From positions 23,778,001 through 23,842,000 of the forward strand of contig CM063288.1 of NCBI GenBank assembly GCA_032173965.1: a stretch of 64,000 bases of DNA, given 5' to 3'. A model generated the notes under the pieces. That model saw only the letters and a program-made list of their open reading frames with translations. It was not told where the DNA came from and made no database searches. The translations under genes were made by a program, and so were the position numbers. Origin of the DNA: Sitta carolinensis (lineage: Eukaryota; Chordata; Aves; Passeriformes; Sittidae). Shown in pieces: positions 11,001-24,586 of the stretch (its first letter is position 1; every line of letters starts with the position of its first letter).

Positions 11001-14000
11001 CTAAGGGAGAGCTGCTTGGATCACCCCAAAGGCTCCCTGCTGTATCTCATCCCCTAGCCAGTGAGTACCTGACCTTACAGGTCTGTTGGAAAGATTTTCC
11101 TTAATAGGGATTACAATATTGATTCCTATTTATTTTCAGGCCTTGTATGCTAATACATACTAATGTGATTTCTTGAGCAGTACTACAAAAGGTGGCAGTC
11201 GATGATTTTGCTGTTTGTAGCCTCTCCTAGATTTGCAAATAGGTTGATGATTTGTGAGTAGTTCATTTTGAAATTATGTATTTTAAAACAGCACTCCAAA
11301 GGATGTGGACTAAGAACAAATGGAAGCAAGACTTGTAAGGGTTTGTTTTAACACAGGATTCTTCTGCTTCCTAAGAACTGCATTTGTCCCTTTCATTACT
11401 GCCACATCTTGGGCTAATTCCACCCTGCAAGTGTTGCCAACGCCAGGGTCTGGAGTTTGACACAAAGAAGAATGCCTGCAAAACCCTGGCAGGCGAACAC
11501 TATTACTGCTTCAGTTATGGACCCATGAATCCAGATGTTTGTAACTGTCGGACTGTGCTTGTTATTCCATCAGTGTGGGAGCACTGCGGTATGTTTTTAA
11601 AGCAATACTGTGAAGGTATTCCTCAGACCAGCAATTTAAGCTCTTTCGGTTGAGCTGTCTGTAACAATGAGGAGCAGTGAACAATTGTGCCGGTGGTGCA
11701 GGCTCGTCCGCGTGCAGAGGTAGCGCTGGATTTGAGCTAGTGGAGCCTTGTGTTGGTGAGGAGGGTGCTGCAGCTAAGCTTGTAGAAGCATTCCTTTTGT
11801 TAACATACTCTGTCTGCAGTAAGGTTATAGGCAAATGTTTACTCTGCAAACAGTTGTGCCTGTTGAAGATGTTACTGCACAGCTGTGGTTTGCTCCAGAT
11901 CTGCCACGGAGGTGACTACTCCAGTCAGAAAGTGAAGCAGATTCATGTGATTACTCTGTAGTGCTCCCTAGGGAGGGGAAAAAAAAGAAAATAAAAGGAA
12001 AAAAATCATCCAAGTTTGCTTAAATGGTTTAAATAGGTGATTCAAATGAACTCTGCTGGATTTTTCCTCTCTCCTCTCAGAGTAGGCATTGTTCATACAA
12101 AGCTTTTTGCCACACGCACCAGGATATGAATAAGCCAATCCATTCCTTTGTCTCTCAAATGTAGTAAGTTTCCATCACCCCTTTGTCAAAACCAGGCATT
12201 CTGTTGCTTTTATGAAATCAGGAGAAAGAATGTATTGCATACAGTCAAATAGCAGGCCTTTATATGGTAGCACAAGTGTGTGCTCATCTTCACATGTAAG
12301 TTTTTTTCATCCACTCGAGCTCTTGACTTTTCAGATTGATGTAAGTTGCCCAGTTTTGTGTTTATTCTGTTAATTTCTTCTTGGGCAAATGTCTCCATAG
12401 TACTAAATACTGAATCCCAGTCAGTTTTCTGGTTTCCACTCTGCAGTGAAAACCCAGTTGTGAACACTAAATAGTTCCCTATAGAAGAGCAGTTGATTAA
12501 GGTGTGTAATAGATAGTTATGTTAAGAGTATCTAATTTTCTTCCCTTCTCCTTCTTCCCTCCTTTTTTCTAGTCAGAAGGCTGTAGTCCAGGTCAGAGTA
12601 GGAAAGAGTAGTGTAATTTAGCATAGCAGTAAGAAGTCTGGTATTTTTGTATTTCTGTCCAGTTGTAGCAGCAGCCTTTATGTTACAGAGTGGCTTTTAC
12701 CTTTTTTGCTGGTCGTGAGTGAAACTGCTTAAGGAAGGGGTATAATGCAAGTTTACAAAGGCATTTCAGTAAACATTTAAGTGTTAAGTAGAGTCAGAGT
12801 TTAATATTTATTTAATATACTTTGATTTAAAAAATGCAATAGTGAAAGACTGTGTAACTTCTGAAGATTTTGAATTGTCAGAATATTTAAATTACTTTAT
12901 TTTCAGTTGAGTAGACGACAGATCCACTAACTCAAAATGCCTCAAGTTTTGGGGTCTTTTTCCTCTCTGCTAGTATTGATCTCCTGCAAGCTATAATCAA
13001 GGTTTTTTATCAGCCCCCATACAGTGAATTTCTCATGCGTGTATTATTAGTGGCATAATTAAGAGAGGGTTATAACACAAATCAACATATGTAGTATGGG
13101 AGTAATTTTTTCATGCCTGCAGATTTGCAGGTTTGACACTTTTGTGAGCAGTGTCCACAGTACTGTCCTACCCGCTCTGAAATCTGTGTATTAGTCCAGA
13201 GATTATAAAGATATTTCACTGATTTTCAATAGCACTGCTGTCAAAATGAAAAGATAAATAAAAGTAATGGTTGTCTATGTACTTTGAAATTGCAGAAATG
13301 GTTCAAATACTTTTCATTCAGCTACTGATGCTCATTATGTCTTAAGTGTTATCTGGAAACAATAGAAAAGCCTGACCAACCAGTTTTTTAAACAATTCTT
13401 TACGCATTGTTGTGCAAAAATTTGTGAAAAATGCCAAGTAATGGATCTTAGACTTAAGGACAAATCTGCTTTTTGAATATCCATTTGTATAACTGTACAA
13501 AGGCCCTTCAGGCTCTGTGATAAAACTGACTAAAATATGCCATGTATATGCTTTTTTTTTTTCCCACTCAGACGATGCATTGCTCACAACTGCCTTAGTT
13601 TGTGATCCGTGGTACGTATGGCAAGGTCCTAGCACTGAATACTTCCCCCTCAGACTGACTTGTCTCTGTGTATCAGTTTCTTTACTGTTACAGGCTTGGG
13701 ACACCTACTTGAATTTAACAAAGTGCAAATACAAGGGAATCAGCTGAACTGCATCAAATCCTTTATGTAAAATTACCTAATTCCTATAAAACTGATATGA
13801 GCAGGTTTTCTGGAGCTGGCGTAACTCAGGTTTGTGTAGATGTGGAACTTTTTGAGACAGGTAATAACACAGATCAGGAAAAATACCTTGAGCCTATTTT
13901 CTGAGTTCAGGGCTGGGTAGGCAGGAGCAGGGATATCCAGCTGCCATGTGGGACAGGGTCATGTGTACCGTTAAGCTATCCAGGAACTGTGCTGTTCCTT

Positions 14001-17000
14001 TACATTGATGCCTTACTTTGAGCCAGTTACTGCTGGTGATAAATGAGTCCTAGCTTGCTTGCATTAATTTGGATTAATTTTCCCTCTACAGAGAGTGCAC
14101 TGTACTGTTACCTAGTTCAGAACTGTGGCTAGAGCAGTTGTTAATTTTATAGCTCTTACTGTAAAACAGACTGGCCAGACCTTTTAGGAACTGAAATACA
14201 ATGTTGACAATGATTAAACTACCATTGTAAGCATCACTTTTAGAAACAAAGGAGGGGTAAGATTTTGTTTGATGAAACACCAGTGACCTGTAGTGAGTCA
14301 CTTTGAGGTTGGAAGAATCTGTACAGGACCATGTGACAATCCCTAGTAATTGACGTTTTCCTTTTTGATGAGGATACTGGCCTAGAACATAAAAATACTG
14401 CATTTGGAGTTAACAGTGGGGAATGAAAGGGTTGTAGGCACATTGGAGGGCAGGACTAGAATGTTAAGTGATGAGGGCAAATGTAGGAAATGACCTTAGA
14501 AATATTATATAATTTAATAATGAGAACTGCAAGGTACAATGCTTTAGTAGGCATAATCAGCTGCACAAATCCGTGGGGGGAAAAAAAGACTGGGTGAGGA
14601 GCAGTTCTTATAATAGGTGTAGCCACTTTGAGAATCGTGCTTTGAAGGAAGAAGGAAAGAAAGGAAAAGATCCTCAGATATAGAAGGAAGTTGCTGCACA
14701 GAAAATAAGGCAATTGTTGCTAGTCTAAAGTTGGTAGTTATGAAAATCAACTTCAGTTGCCATAACGAAAACCTAATATCGATTTAGGAGTACCTGGATG
14801 TAAAGACAGCATGCAAAAGGTGGTGGGGCTGCATTGCCAGAGGTTTTTAAGAAACAAAGGACTGACAGGAGCAGTTTAGGTACTGTTGATTCTACTTCAA
14901 GCAGGAAATAGATAAGTGACCTCTTAAAGACCAGTTTGACCAAACCAGCAGTTATACTGGATTTAAATTATAATGCTAAAGGAAAGCTTGTGGGGAAGTG
15001 ATTTTTGCTTTATTTAAAAACTGTAATTTAGTCAGGGTTTTGTAGTATAATCATCCTGGAAGATATACAGGTGGTATGATTCCAAGCAGCAGCAACAATT
15101 ATTTAAAAAGTCACTGGAAGTGCAGTGATTTTTTGCTGTTGCCAGTCAAAATAAGAAAATGTTCTGTGATTTTTCTGCAAAGTTGTCAACTTCTGCTAAC
15201 TAGAAATAAACTAGGCACACGTCCTCGTTCTCCAGAAGTGTGTCACCTTTGTGAGAAACAAAAAAATAGCACAGCGATCTGCAGTAGATCTTGATTTTTG
15301 ATACTTCATAAGCTCTGTGCTTGGGTTCTCTGTGTTTGTTCCACAGGCACATAAGTATCTCAGACACTGAGCAAAACAAAAGCAAGGGACATTTTTGTCC
15401 TTACACAGAGGCAGTTTGCAGTAGCTATGCAAACACTAATGCATCTTGCCCAGCACCCCAGATGGATCCAAGCACATCAGAACGCTAGTTGTGTAGTACT
15501 GTCTGTGACCATGGATCCTGTCTCGAAGCACCCTCTGGAATCAGAGCTCAGATAATTGTAGTGAAAATGTAAGCAGCCTGGCAGGTTTCCAGCTGATGAG
15601 TTAATGCTGCTATAAACTTGAGTAGTTCCTCTCTGAGGCATGCAGAAGGGTGCAGGCACTGGGAAGGTAGCCAGCAAAGTCAGAGAACAGACGGCAAAGC
15701 TAAAGGCCAGCCTCGGGGATTCACAACAAATTGTCTTGGAGGTGAGTTCCTCCTTGCCAGAAACCCTTCACGTAGCTTCAGTGGCAGGGCTGGAATCTGT
15801 AAGCAAATTAAGGCTCTCATTCAGTGCAAAGTCAGCCTGCCTTTTGGGGGCTTGTTTAACATAGCCTGAGCAAAAGTAGCCGTGCCGAGCACTCAGGCCA
15901 CCCTGTGACTGCCTTAGCAGTACAGGTGCTGCAGAAAGCCAAGAGTTCTCAGTCAGTGCTGGCTCAGTTCATTGAGCTTGAAGCTGCAGTGAGTGGTTTA
16001 GATTTGAACTTGGGTTATGACTTCACTCTGAAGCCTAGACATGGAAGTCACCAAAATATGGCAGATTGAATCAGTAGAGCATCAGCTGGTCAGATTTCAT
16101 TGGACAAATGTAAACATGGGTGCTCTCCTTTCTATAAGGAGAGGTTAGCAGCAGAAAGCTATTTTTAATTGCAATTTCAGTAAAGCATTTATCCTGTAAA
16201 TGCTTTGAGCAGAGTGTGTTTTGCCGGGGAGGGGGAGAGTGTTTCAACAGATCAGTAGCTATGCAATAGGAAAGATGTTCAGCTGATGGTATTCTTTCTG
16301 TGAAGGCTGCTATTGTGGCAGACTGGGCAGGTTCCTTCCCAAATGCACCTTGTCTGACAAAGGACCTGTCTACTGTGTCCCCACTGCCTGGAGTTTGGTA
16401 ACATTTTAAGTGGTGTTTGTCCTTCCCCCCGGTGTCCCAACATCAAAGACTTCATCCAGGCTGAAGGATCTGAGGGATGAGTGAAGTGGTGCAGGGATGG
16501 TTAGCTGACACAGAGCTCTGTGTTGTCATTGTGCATCAGTGCCTGTCCTAACTCGTTCACAGATAGCCAGGGCATATCTGTATCTACTTCATTAATATCA
16601 GTGGCAAAAGCTGTAGTTGGATGTTACAGATTTAGGAACATCTCCCAATACAGTCACCCTGAGGGCCCAGAGAATCAAAAATACCTGACTTTCTGTTCAG
16701 AGCTTTGGACCTAGAAGGAAAATAATGAATTTTAGTTTTATTTCTATAAAGCTAATGCAAAGAGAGGACTTAAGAGACTATAATCAACGTGCACTGAACA
16801 CTCTAAAGCTATATTCTACAAGGATGATTAAACATTAATCTGAGAGGGTGGTCTTCATGTGATAAACTATTTGAAACACAGTCATTGGCTGAAAAAGTGT
16901 TTCTTGTCTGGAGTAGAGATTTTGTATGATACCCACACAAGTTTTATACAGCCAGGTAGTGCCTAGCTCCACGTTCCCCTTCTTCCACAGAGTCTTGGAT

Positions 17001-20000
17001 TGCTGGGGTAGTGTGAAGAGTTGCAGTATCAACCTGGCTGCTGTGTATTTTGCGTTTGGTTTGCTTCTTCCTTTTTTTTTTTATAAGGCAGAATTCCAGG
17101 TGGTGTACTTAGTTATACAAGAGCAAACACACCCAGCTTATTTCTTTTAAAAAATAAACAAGTTTCTGAAGTGAAAGGGGCATCATCAAAACAAAGTAGT
17201 GATTTGTTCGATAATGCAGAGTAGCAAACCTTAAATAGATCCATATGTGGAGAAGTCAGTGACTTTTAAGGTTCTCTGAAAACAAATGCAGTGAAAGCAT
17301 TTTATTTTCAAGTGTTTTGTTTGGTTTATTTTCATGGTAATACTGCAGACTGGTGTTATTTAAAGTCTTTGTTTTCTGTTAAACCTGCTTGGGGTTTTTT
17401 TGGTTTTTTTTTTTTTTTGTTTTAGGAATAGAAGAAGCAAAGTAATTTCTTACAAGTTAGAAACAGTAGCAGCTGTCGATGCTGAAACTATTGTAGGCTG
17501 AGCATCATGTGGTTCTCCCAGATATAAAGGGCATTCTGGCAAAATTCCTGTACAATAACCAGTATGCCTTAGTAGAAATTATGAAAAAGTGGGGTCAGGG
17601 ATGGAGGAAATGGACAGAGATAGATGTGAGCTGTACTACTTGATAAATGACTTTCTATCCTTCTGGATGCTGTTTATGCTGTTTGTATTGCTTCTGAATT
17701 TCTCTGCAGGCTGTGCTTGATTTTTTTGCTGTAGACAGCTACTGTCTACTTTTCATTCGGGCAGGACTGTAAGAGAGATTTTGATAACTCTGCTTTTTTT
17801 TCTGACAAATGCAAGTTGATGTGCTTAACTTTTCTTTACTCCCAGATTCTGACCTTGAAAAAATAAATATAAATAAAATCTCTTATCTGGATTGTCAGAC
17901 TTAGCTGTGCTTGCACTCTCTGTTTTCAAACATGCAAGTAAGGAGACAGGAATGACAGTGAACACACCTCTCCAGCACCTGAGATAAGCTGGATACCTCC
18001 CTGCTAAAATCATCTATCCAGGCTGGGCAGCTTCCCAGTAAAGATGACACATGCCCACCAGTGTGATAGCAGCTGGTTTCAGGAGGTGGGAAGATAAGAG
18101 TGCTGTTTGAAAGAAAATGCACCAATAGAAATATCACTTTGGTTTTCTGCTTCTTGAAAGTGTGTGAAGAGCAGGTAATTATGAGAGACTGTGTTTCCCA
18201 AGGTCTTAGTCCAAATCCATTTATGCCCAGAAGAATTCTATGTTTGTTAACTTTGAAAGAGCCATTGGCTTTTGAAGCCTGAATGAAAAAAAAAGAAGAA
18301 AAAAAGACAACACTGAATTGTGCAGTGAGCAGTCCGTGCAGTGCACTGAATGTTGTATCTGAAAGTAATTCTGTTGATCTTTCTCTGAAGTTGATTGCTG
18401 ATCACAGACCGAGGGGTCGGTTCTGGTTAGCTTTGCAGTAGAAGCCGTAAGCAATAAATGCTTGAGGAGTCTCTGAGAGTTGCTGTGCTACATCTGCTTG
18501 TGCTTTCCATATGCAACTCTCTGTTCCCTTCAAAGTCACCGGCAGAGTGCAAAGCACCATGAGTCATTCTGGCGCTGCTGGAGTGTGTAACTACAGTCTC
18601 TTAGCTAGGTGCAAGCCAGAGCCTGGCTTTTATCCAGTTTGGATGCAGAGCAGGACACAGAAACCCCCCATTGCACTGCTCTGTCTTAGGTGGGTGGATA
18701 AACTGCAGTATGATAAAATGCAGTGTAAAATGCAGTATAAACAGAGGTGATAAATTGCAGCAGCTGCGTGTGTTCGTTCCTAAGAGGCTGAGCCCTCTGT
18801 TAGGAGTGAGCGTGTTCCTGAGGCACCCCAGCTCTGCTCCAGAGCCAGCAGTGCAGCACTGAGCCCGGGCACCTCTTTCTCCTGCCGAGGAGCCGGGCTG
18901 GGCCAGCCGTGTCTGCTCCTAGCGTGCCCCTGCTAATGGGCACTGCGCCTCACAAGCTGACAGTAGTTTCTCTGAGTTTTTTTCCTAGCCTCTAAAGCTT
19001 TAATGGTGGAGTCTGGATCACCTCTGGAATAGAAATTTGGGGAAAAAAGATTATCCTGAGAGAAGTTGGAAAGACAGAAGCTTTACTATGAAACCTTTCT
19101 GTTCTCATTTTCTGGAATCTGCAGTAAGTTGTTCCTGATGTTATTAATTGTTCTGGCAGGTAGAGTTAATTTATGTATTAGTCTTCATGCTGCTGTATGA
19201 GTTATAGATTTAATTATCCAGGTGCTCAGAGCTTCGCCATTCTTCTATATGTTAAACATAAAGAAAAAATAAGTCTGTGTAATTTTTTGGCTTACTGAAA
19301 AAATGTAAACACTTGGAAACTCTGCCAGAGTATAAATAAATAGAGGATTTACTTCATAGAGAATGTTATTATCTACTCCAGGGTATTCTGCTTTGTGGGG
19401 AGGATTAGTGCTTTGCATTATACCGGGACATACCTTTTTACAGGTACTACTCTATGCAGCAGGAGATTAAAAAGTTTTCCTATAATTCCTTGCATTTCCA
19501 AATTTTCTTTTGCAATTACAGCTCATTACTAGGGGCCAAAGGTTGATTTGAGTTAATGTAGCCATAACGAGAGACACTCTGTGATTCCTTGGTAGGTTTA
19601 AATAAACTTAACTACTTGTAGTATTCCTCTTCTTCTGAGTTAGTCTTTTCTGCTTGACAGAGTTTTATTCACAGTCCTTGAAGGTTCTTGTACTGCAAAG
19701 CTACTTAAGTGTTTGTTTCTTGTCCTAAATGAGTTTTCCATCTTACTTTATTCTAACCTATATGAAAATTTAATTTTTGATTGCAATTTAATTCCATGAA
19801 ACTCTTTCCATAACTGTCTGTTCATAATCAGGCTGGATACAAGATCTGTGAAAAAACGCTTTTTTTCTGAGATTTCGTAGGATATTTGGGCAAGGGACAA
19901 GTATATGAGGTATGTTAAATAACTGTGACTTACTTCTCTTAATTCCTCTTTTGTTTCTACATTTTTAATTACTGCCTTTCTGCTTTGTGGCCCTGAGTCA

Positions 20001-23000
20001 GAGGAAGCCCACCTTTCTCATCTTGTCTAGGAAATCGTGCTTTTCAGAAGGGAGTGTGAATTGGCCTTGTTTCAGCTTCCACTAAACATCACTTGACAGA
20101 GCCTGTGGGATAATATTCCTGTATGTCTGCTGCAGTATTGGGGACAAAAAAATTAAGACTATACTTCTTTAGTGTATTTCGTTAGAATAAGCCATTTATG
20201 CATGCAATAGTATGAAATTTTGAGATGAGGGTCAACTAATTTATTCTAGCAATTGTCCCCTTATGCTTCTTCTAATTTGTGGGTCAGAAAAATGTGTGTC
20301 ATGATTTCATTTTTCTTTTGGGTGATGCAGCTACCCTGAAGAGTCTGCTCTTCCTTAGACACGAATAACACATTTGATGCATCTCCTGAGGAAGCAGCCA
20401 AAAGTGCATGTTCTGACCTCATCTTTAAGCCTTTCCATTTCCTTTACTCACACTTAATGAAGTTGCTATCACAGCCATTAAAGTTAATTTTGTAAAAGTA
20501 GATTATGCGATTATTGTAGTTTTACTGGTTTTAGTATAAAGTCATGTATTGATTCTGATTCTTTATTTCGGCCCAGTATAGCAATGCCAGTTTGCTCTGA
20601 CAGTTGGATTTGGAAGCCTGTGTTGGTTGTTTGAGGTGGCTAAGGAGTTTGTTCTGAGGAAGTCTGAATGGTTTAGAGCACTTTGATACTTTTGTTTGAG
20701 AAAAGAAATAATTTATATTGAAGAGACCCTGTTTTAATGTCTCAAAAGCTTTTCCTCTGTTTCTTTGATGCTTAGTATAGGGGATCATTTAGAAAAGTTT
20801 TGCCAGTATCCCTCATGTCAGTTGTGGTTCCCAAGTAATAATGCTATGGAGGGCTGTGCAGTTGTCTTCTAGATATCACTGGTGTGAATGGATCTACAAG
20901 TAGGTTCTTACACTTCTTGTAAGCTCTCTTGATGCATTGCACCTTTTGATTGGGAAACCTACACATGCAATTTCTTTATTTGAATACACCTCTAATGTGG
21001 TTAAGTTTAGACTAAGTTCTGGAAGTAAACTATTCATAGGGATTTTCTGATGACAGAGCCTAAATTTAGCCTTCTTTTATATGAGCATAATTTTAGATCA
21101 ATTTTGTAGGAGGTTAGTGAATGAATGGGCTGGGGGCTGACAGTATATAGGCTTTCAAGTCCTATACTCAAGAAGGAAATGCATTTGATGTCAGCAAGTT
21201 AATTTGATGGAGTACATTTATAGGAGGCTTTATATAAAGGTTGGGTGTTAACTTAAAACCGTGTCATTTGCTACATTTGCTTGTTTGTTGTGTCCTTAGG
21301 TTATTTAATAAAACATGCAGTGAAAGACTAGAAAAGCTCCTGGACTTCATCTTCCAAAGCTATTGTTGTCAATGTTAAGGTTCTTCATGTCTTAAACCAG
21401 TCATTTTTCCTTATAGCAGAAGTATTTTGAAGAGTTATTTACTCTTCACGTGTTACTGAATTCTATCAATTGGACCTTTTCTGGATGTTGGAATTCAAAT
21501 CAAGTCACTGTGACTTCTGGAGATAGAAATGATATTGTATAAAATCCTTATTAGTACAAAAAAAAACATTCAGAGAAACATTTCACATCAGTGCCCACAC
21601 TCTTCAGATTCCTTTTGTTTCTGAAGGCCACGGTGGGCTTGACTGCTTTATTTCTGTGTCTGCGGTAATAAGTGCATGCAGTGGTGCAGTGCACAAGATA
21701 AGGTTGGCTTGGCACCACTGAATTGTCATCAGTCTGGTCTTGTTATTACTCATAAACTGTGGTTCACTGTAAGCACACTATAGATGCTCCCTGTTTAGTG
21801 CTCAGGAACTCTTTCCTTGGAAACTGTGTGCCTTTTTAATGTGTCATGACTCAATTATCACATTCATTTTGGCTGCCAAAATAGCCATATATATTGTCTA
21901 GCAAGTGACAGCCTGGGCCTTTATCTCTTTTTGGCTGTTTGCCAGCTGTTTAATTGCAGCCCTGTGTTTGCTGTGTGTCACATCTTATGGTGGTCTATTA
22001 TACCCAGCTAAAACAATATTTTGAAAATGTTTCAAATGTAAACTAATTCTGTGAGACTTTACATCCTGTTATTTACATGATCTGCTAGGAATGTAATGTA
22101 GGTCATTTTTCCCCCTAAAAATATGAACATTTGTACCTCCGATCATCTTATTAATTTCCAGGGCAGAGAGAAGACAAGATGGGGATGCAGAAATGCTCTC
22201 TCGTCCCCTTGAGAGATGTAATTAAAGCTGTACACTTGTCATGCAATTTTTCCTTTGTAGTTTCCAAGACATTTTTAAAGCCAGATATTCTCTTTGTTCT
22301 GCCTTTAGAAAAGAGCAAGCATACAGAAACTGAGCTGAGATCTCAAAAGGAATAGCAAAGCCTGTGAGCCATATTTCTGCCCAAATGGGTGCTTTGTGTG
22401 AAGATGATGTTGGGGTTTGTGTGAATGGTACCTCAGAGAGGCAGAGAATGGTTCAGGCACTGTACACAGCACGTTTGGTTTGGCAACTGCCTGCTTTCTG
22501 TCAGGAAAGACTTGAGGCAGGCTGGCTCTGTCCTGCTACCCCACTCCACCTGGGGATGGAGCCACTCACTGTGAAAGCAGGATACTGGAGGCCTAAGCAC
22601 TCCACAGCACTTAGGTGTGTGGAGAATCCTTGGGCTGAGTCCAGTTTTACCCACTTCTCTTTGTACAGATATTAATATCTTGCTCATTTTTTTCTCTGAA
22701 GAGCTTTTATCTTGAGAGTTTCAGCTCCTGGATGGATTCCTATGTGGTTGCAAAGTGCTTTAGCCTTCAGAGCAATGGAAGTACATTAGATAACAATCTT
22801 GGCTATGTCGATTTTTTACCAGAAACTTTGTTTTTTCCACTGCTTTAAGAAGAAATCAGGATTTTTTTCTATTGCTTGTTTAATAAGAAGAATAACTGTT
22901 TAACAGGGAAGACATGATAAAAGTCTTGGTAAACAGCTTTGCAGTTCAGAGGAAGACAGAACACAAGAGCACTTAAAAAAGATCCCATTTTTGTGCAAAA

Positions 23001-24564
23001 CACTGAATTTATGATTAAGTAGTAAGGATTAGCTTTATAAAAGAGGAGAAAGAACAAGTTATCCTGTAGGCAGGATTAGATCAACAGCATTTTCTTCTTC
23101 TTAATTGGAGGGGAAAGGATCCCATCTAGCTAAAGCCATCTAGCATACCAGAAGGGGTTTGATATAAAAATGTGTTTTTTTAAAAGGAAATAAAATTATT
23201 AAGACTGCTCTTAAACCTTGTGAAAAATCAAATACTTTGTGAGGAAAATATACTCAAGCATGTGCATGTATATTTTTTTCTGGTTAATCTGCTAAAAAAA
23301 TTGCGTTAAATAACCCCCTTTTAACATACTTTTTTGAGAAGCTGACCTGTTACAAAGTGAGTATTCAAAGGTATTTAAGAGATAGTTTTACGTATGTGGG
23401 GCAGCTGGAGTGAGAGTGGTTGTGGCAGTTCTGCTGTGCTCTCACTGCCTGTCTCTTCAGGAAGTGTATCAAAACAATCACTACTATGATTTTTTTATAG
23501 TAAGATCTGTGTAATTCCAGTAGTTTACAATGTGGCCATTCTATGCAGTGTCAAAAAAAGGCAACTTTGCTTGAGTTTCTGCTTGACAAAAGTCCTCATT
23601 GTTCATTAAGCTTTTGTGTAAGTGCTGCATTTGGTATGTTTTGCATGTGAGTTTCTTACATATCTCAAATCACTTTACTTTCTGGTGAGTCTGAAGACAT
23701 CTTTAGCTAAGTTTTGTAGTACATAGATAAAGTGGGTGCTGAAAGGCAGCCTGCAGAACCTCTTCCTCTCTTCATGCTGCCTGGTTTGATGAGGCAGGTG
23801 TATACGTGTGCCATTGACATGGAGATGTAGATGTTTACTTGCTTTGTTAAGAAGTTGCTATTTCTGAAGAGAAGTTCCTACACTCAGTGAATAGATACAC
23901 TCTCATTGAAAAGCGATTACGTGTTAGGTATGCCCATTGCAAACTAATGGTGGCTTTGGGGAAGTGAAGCTTCTCTACTATTTGAGAAATTCAAATATCC
24001 CTGGGAGTTAGATAATCCCAGCAAGGCTTGTACAAAGCCCAGCTGACAAAGCAATGATGTCAATTACTCGTCATGGCTGAACATTCACTATCTACTGGAC
24101 AGCAGCTGTCATGGAGAACATGACCAGGACAGGTCACAAGAATGCACAGCCAATTCACCACTAAAGGCTGATCCAGCCTGAATGTTGAAATAATGAAATA
24201 TTAATCAAACGCAGGAAACTGGTGGGAAGCAGGGTGAGAGCAAATCCCCATGCTGCATTTGCTGTGGAACTATTGAAAGGTGCAGCCCGAGCGTGGAACT
24301 GTCACAGGATGATGGTTCAGACTGAGTGTGAACTAGCTGCAGTACTGATGCTTCAGGATTTTGCTTGGCTTTTCATGTCCCTAAGCTTGCTGTGCTTCCT
24401 GTTCCAAGTCCTGTTTCACTTGCGGCCTTCGTTCACCGTTTCTGACTTTTTGCATCTTCCCCTTTCCCATCTCCACAGCTGTGATTTCAATAACCGGGAC
24501 TAAGCACTGCCCTTTCTTCAGTGGAATATTTCTTGTATAATCATAGCCACTTTCATCGAGGATT

Positions 24565-24586
24565 AAAAAAAAAAAAAAAAAAAAAA
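24565..24586 (+). repeat. A22 homopolymer
   Basis: Twenty-two consecutive A residues. I could not identify an upstream retrocopy body or flanking target-site duplication, so I record it only as a homopolymer. Confidence 0.9.

Noticed and set aside
11384..11961. Adjacent Cys-rich open frames in intron 3 as a possible nested gene
   Set aside because: I found no homology, no convincing splice sites joining them and no promoter or poly(A) context.
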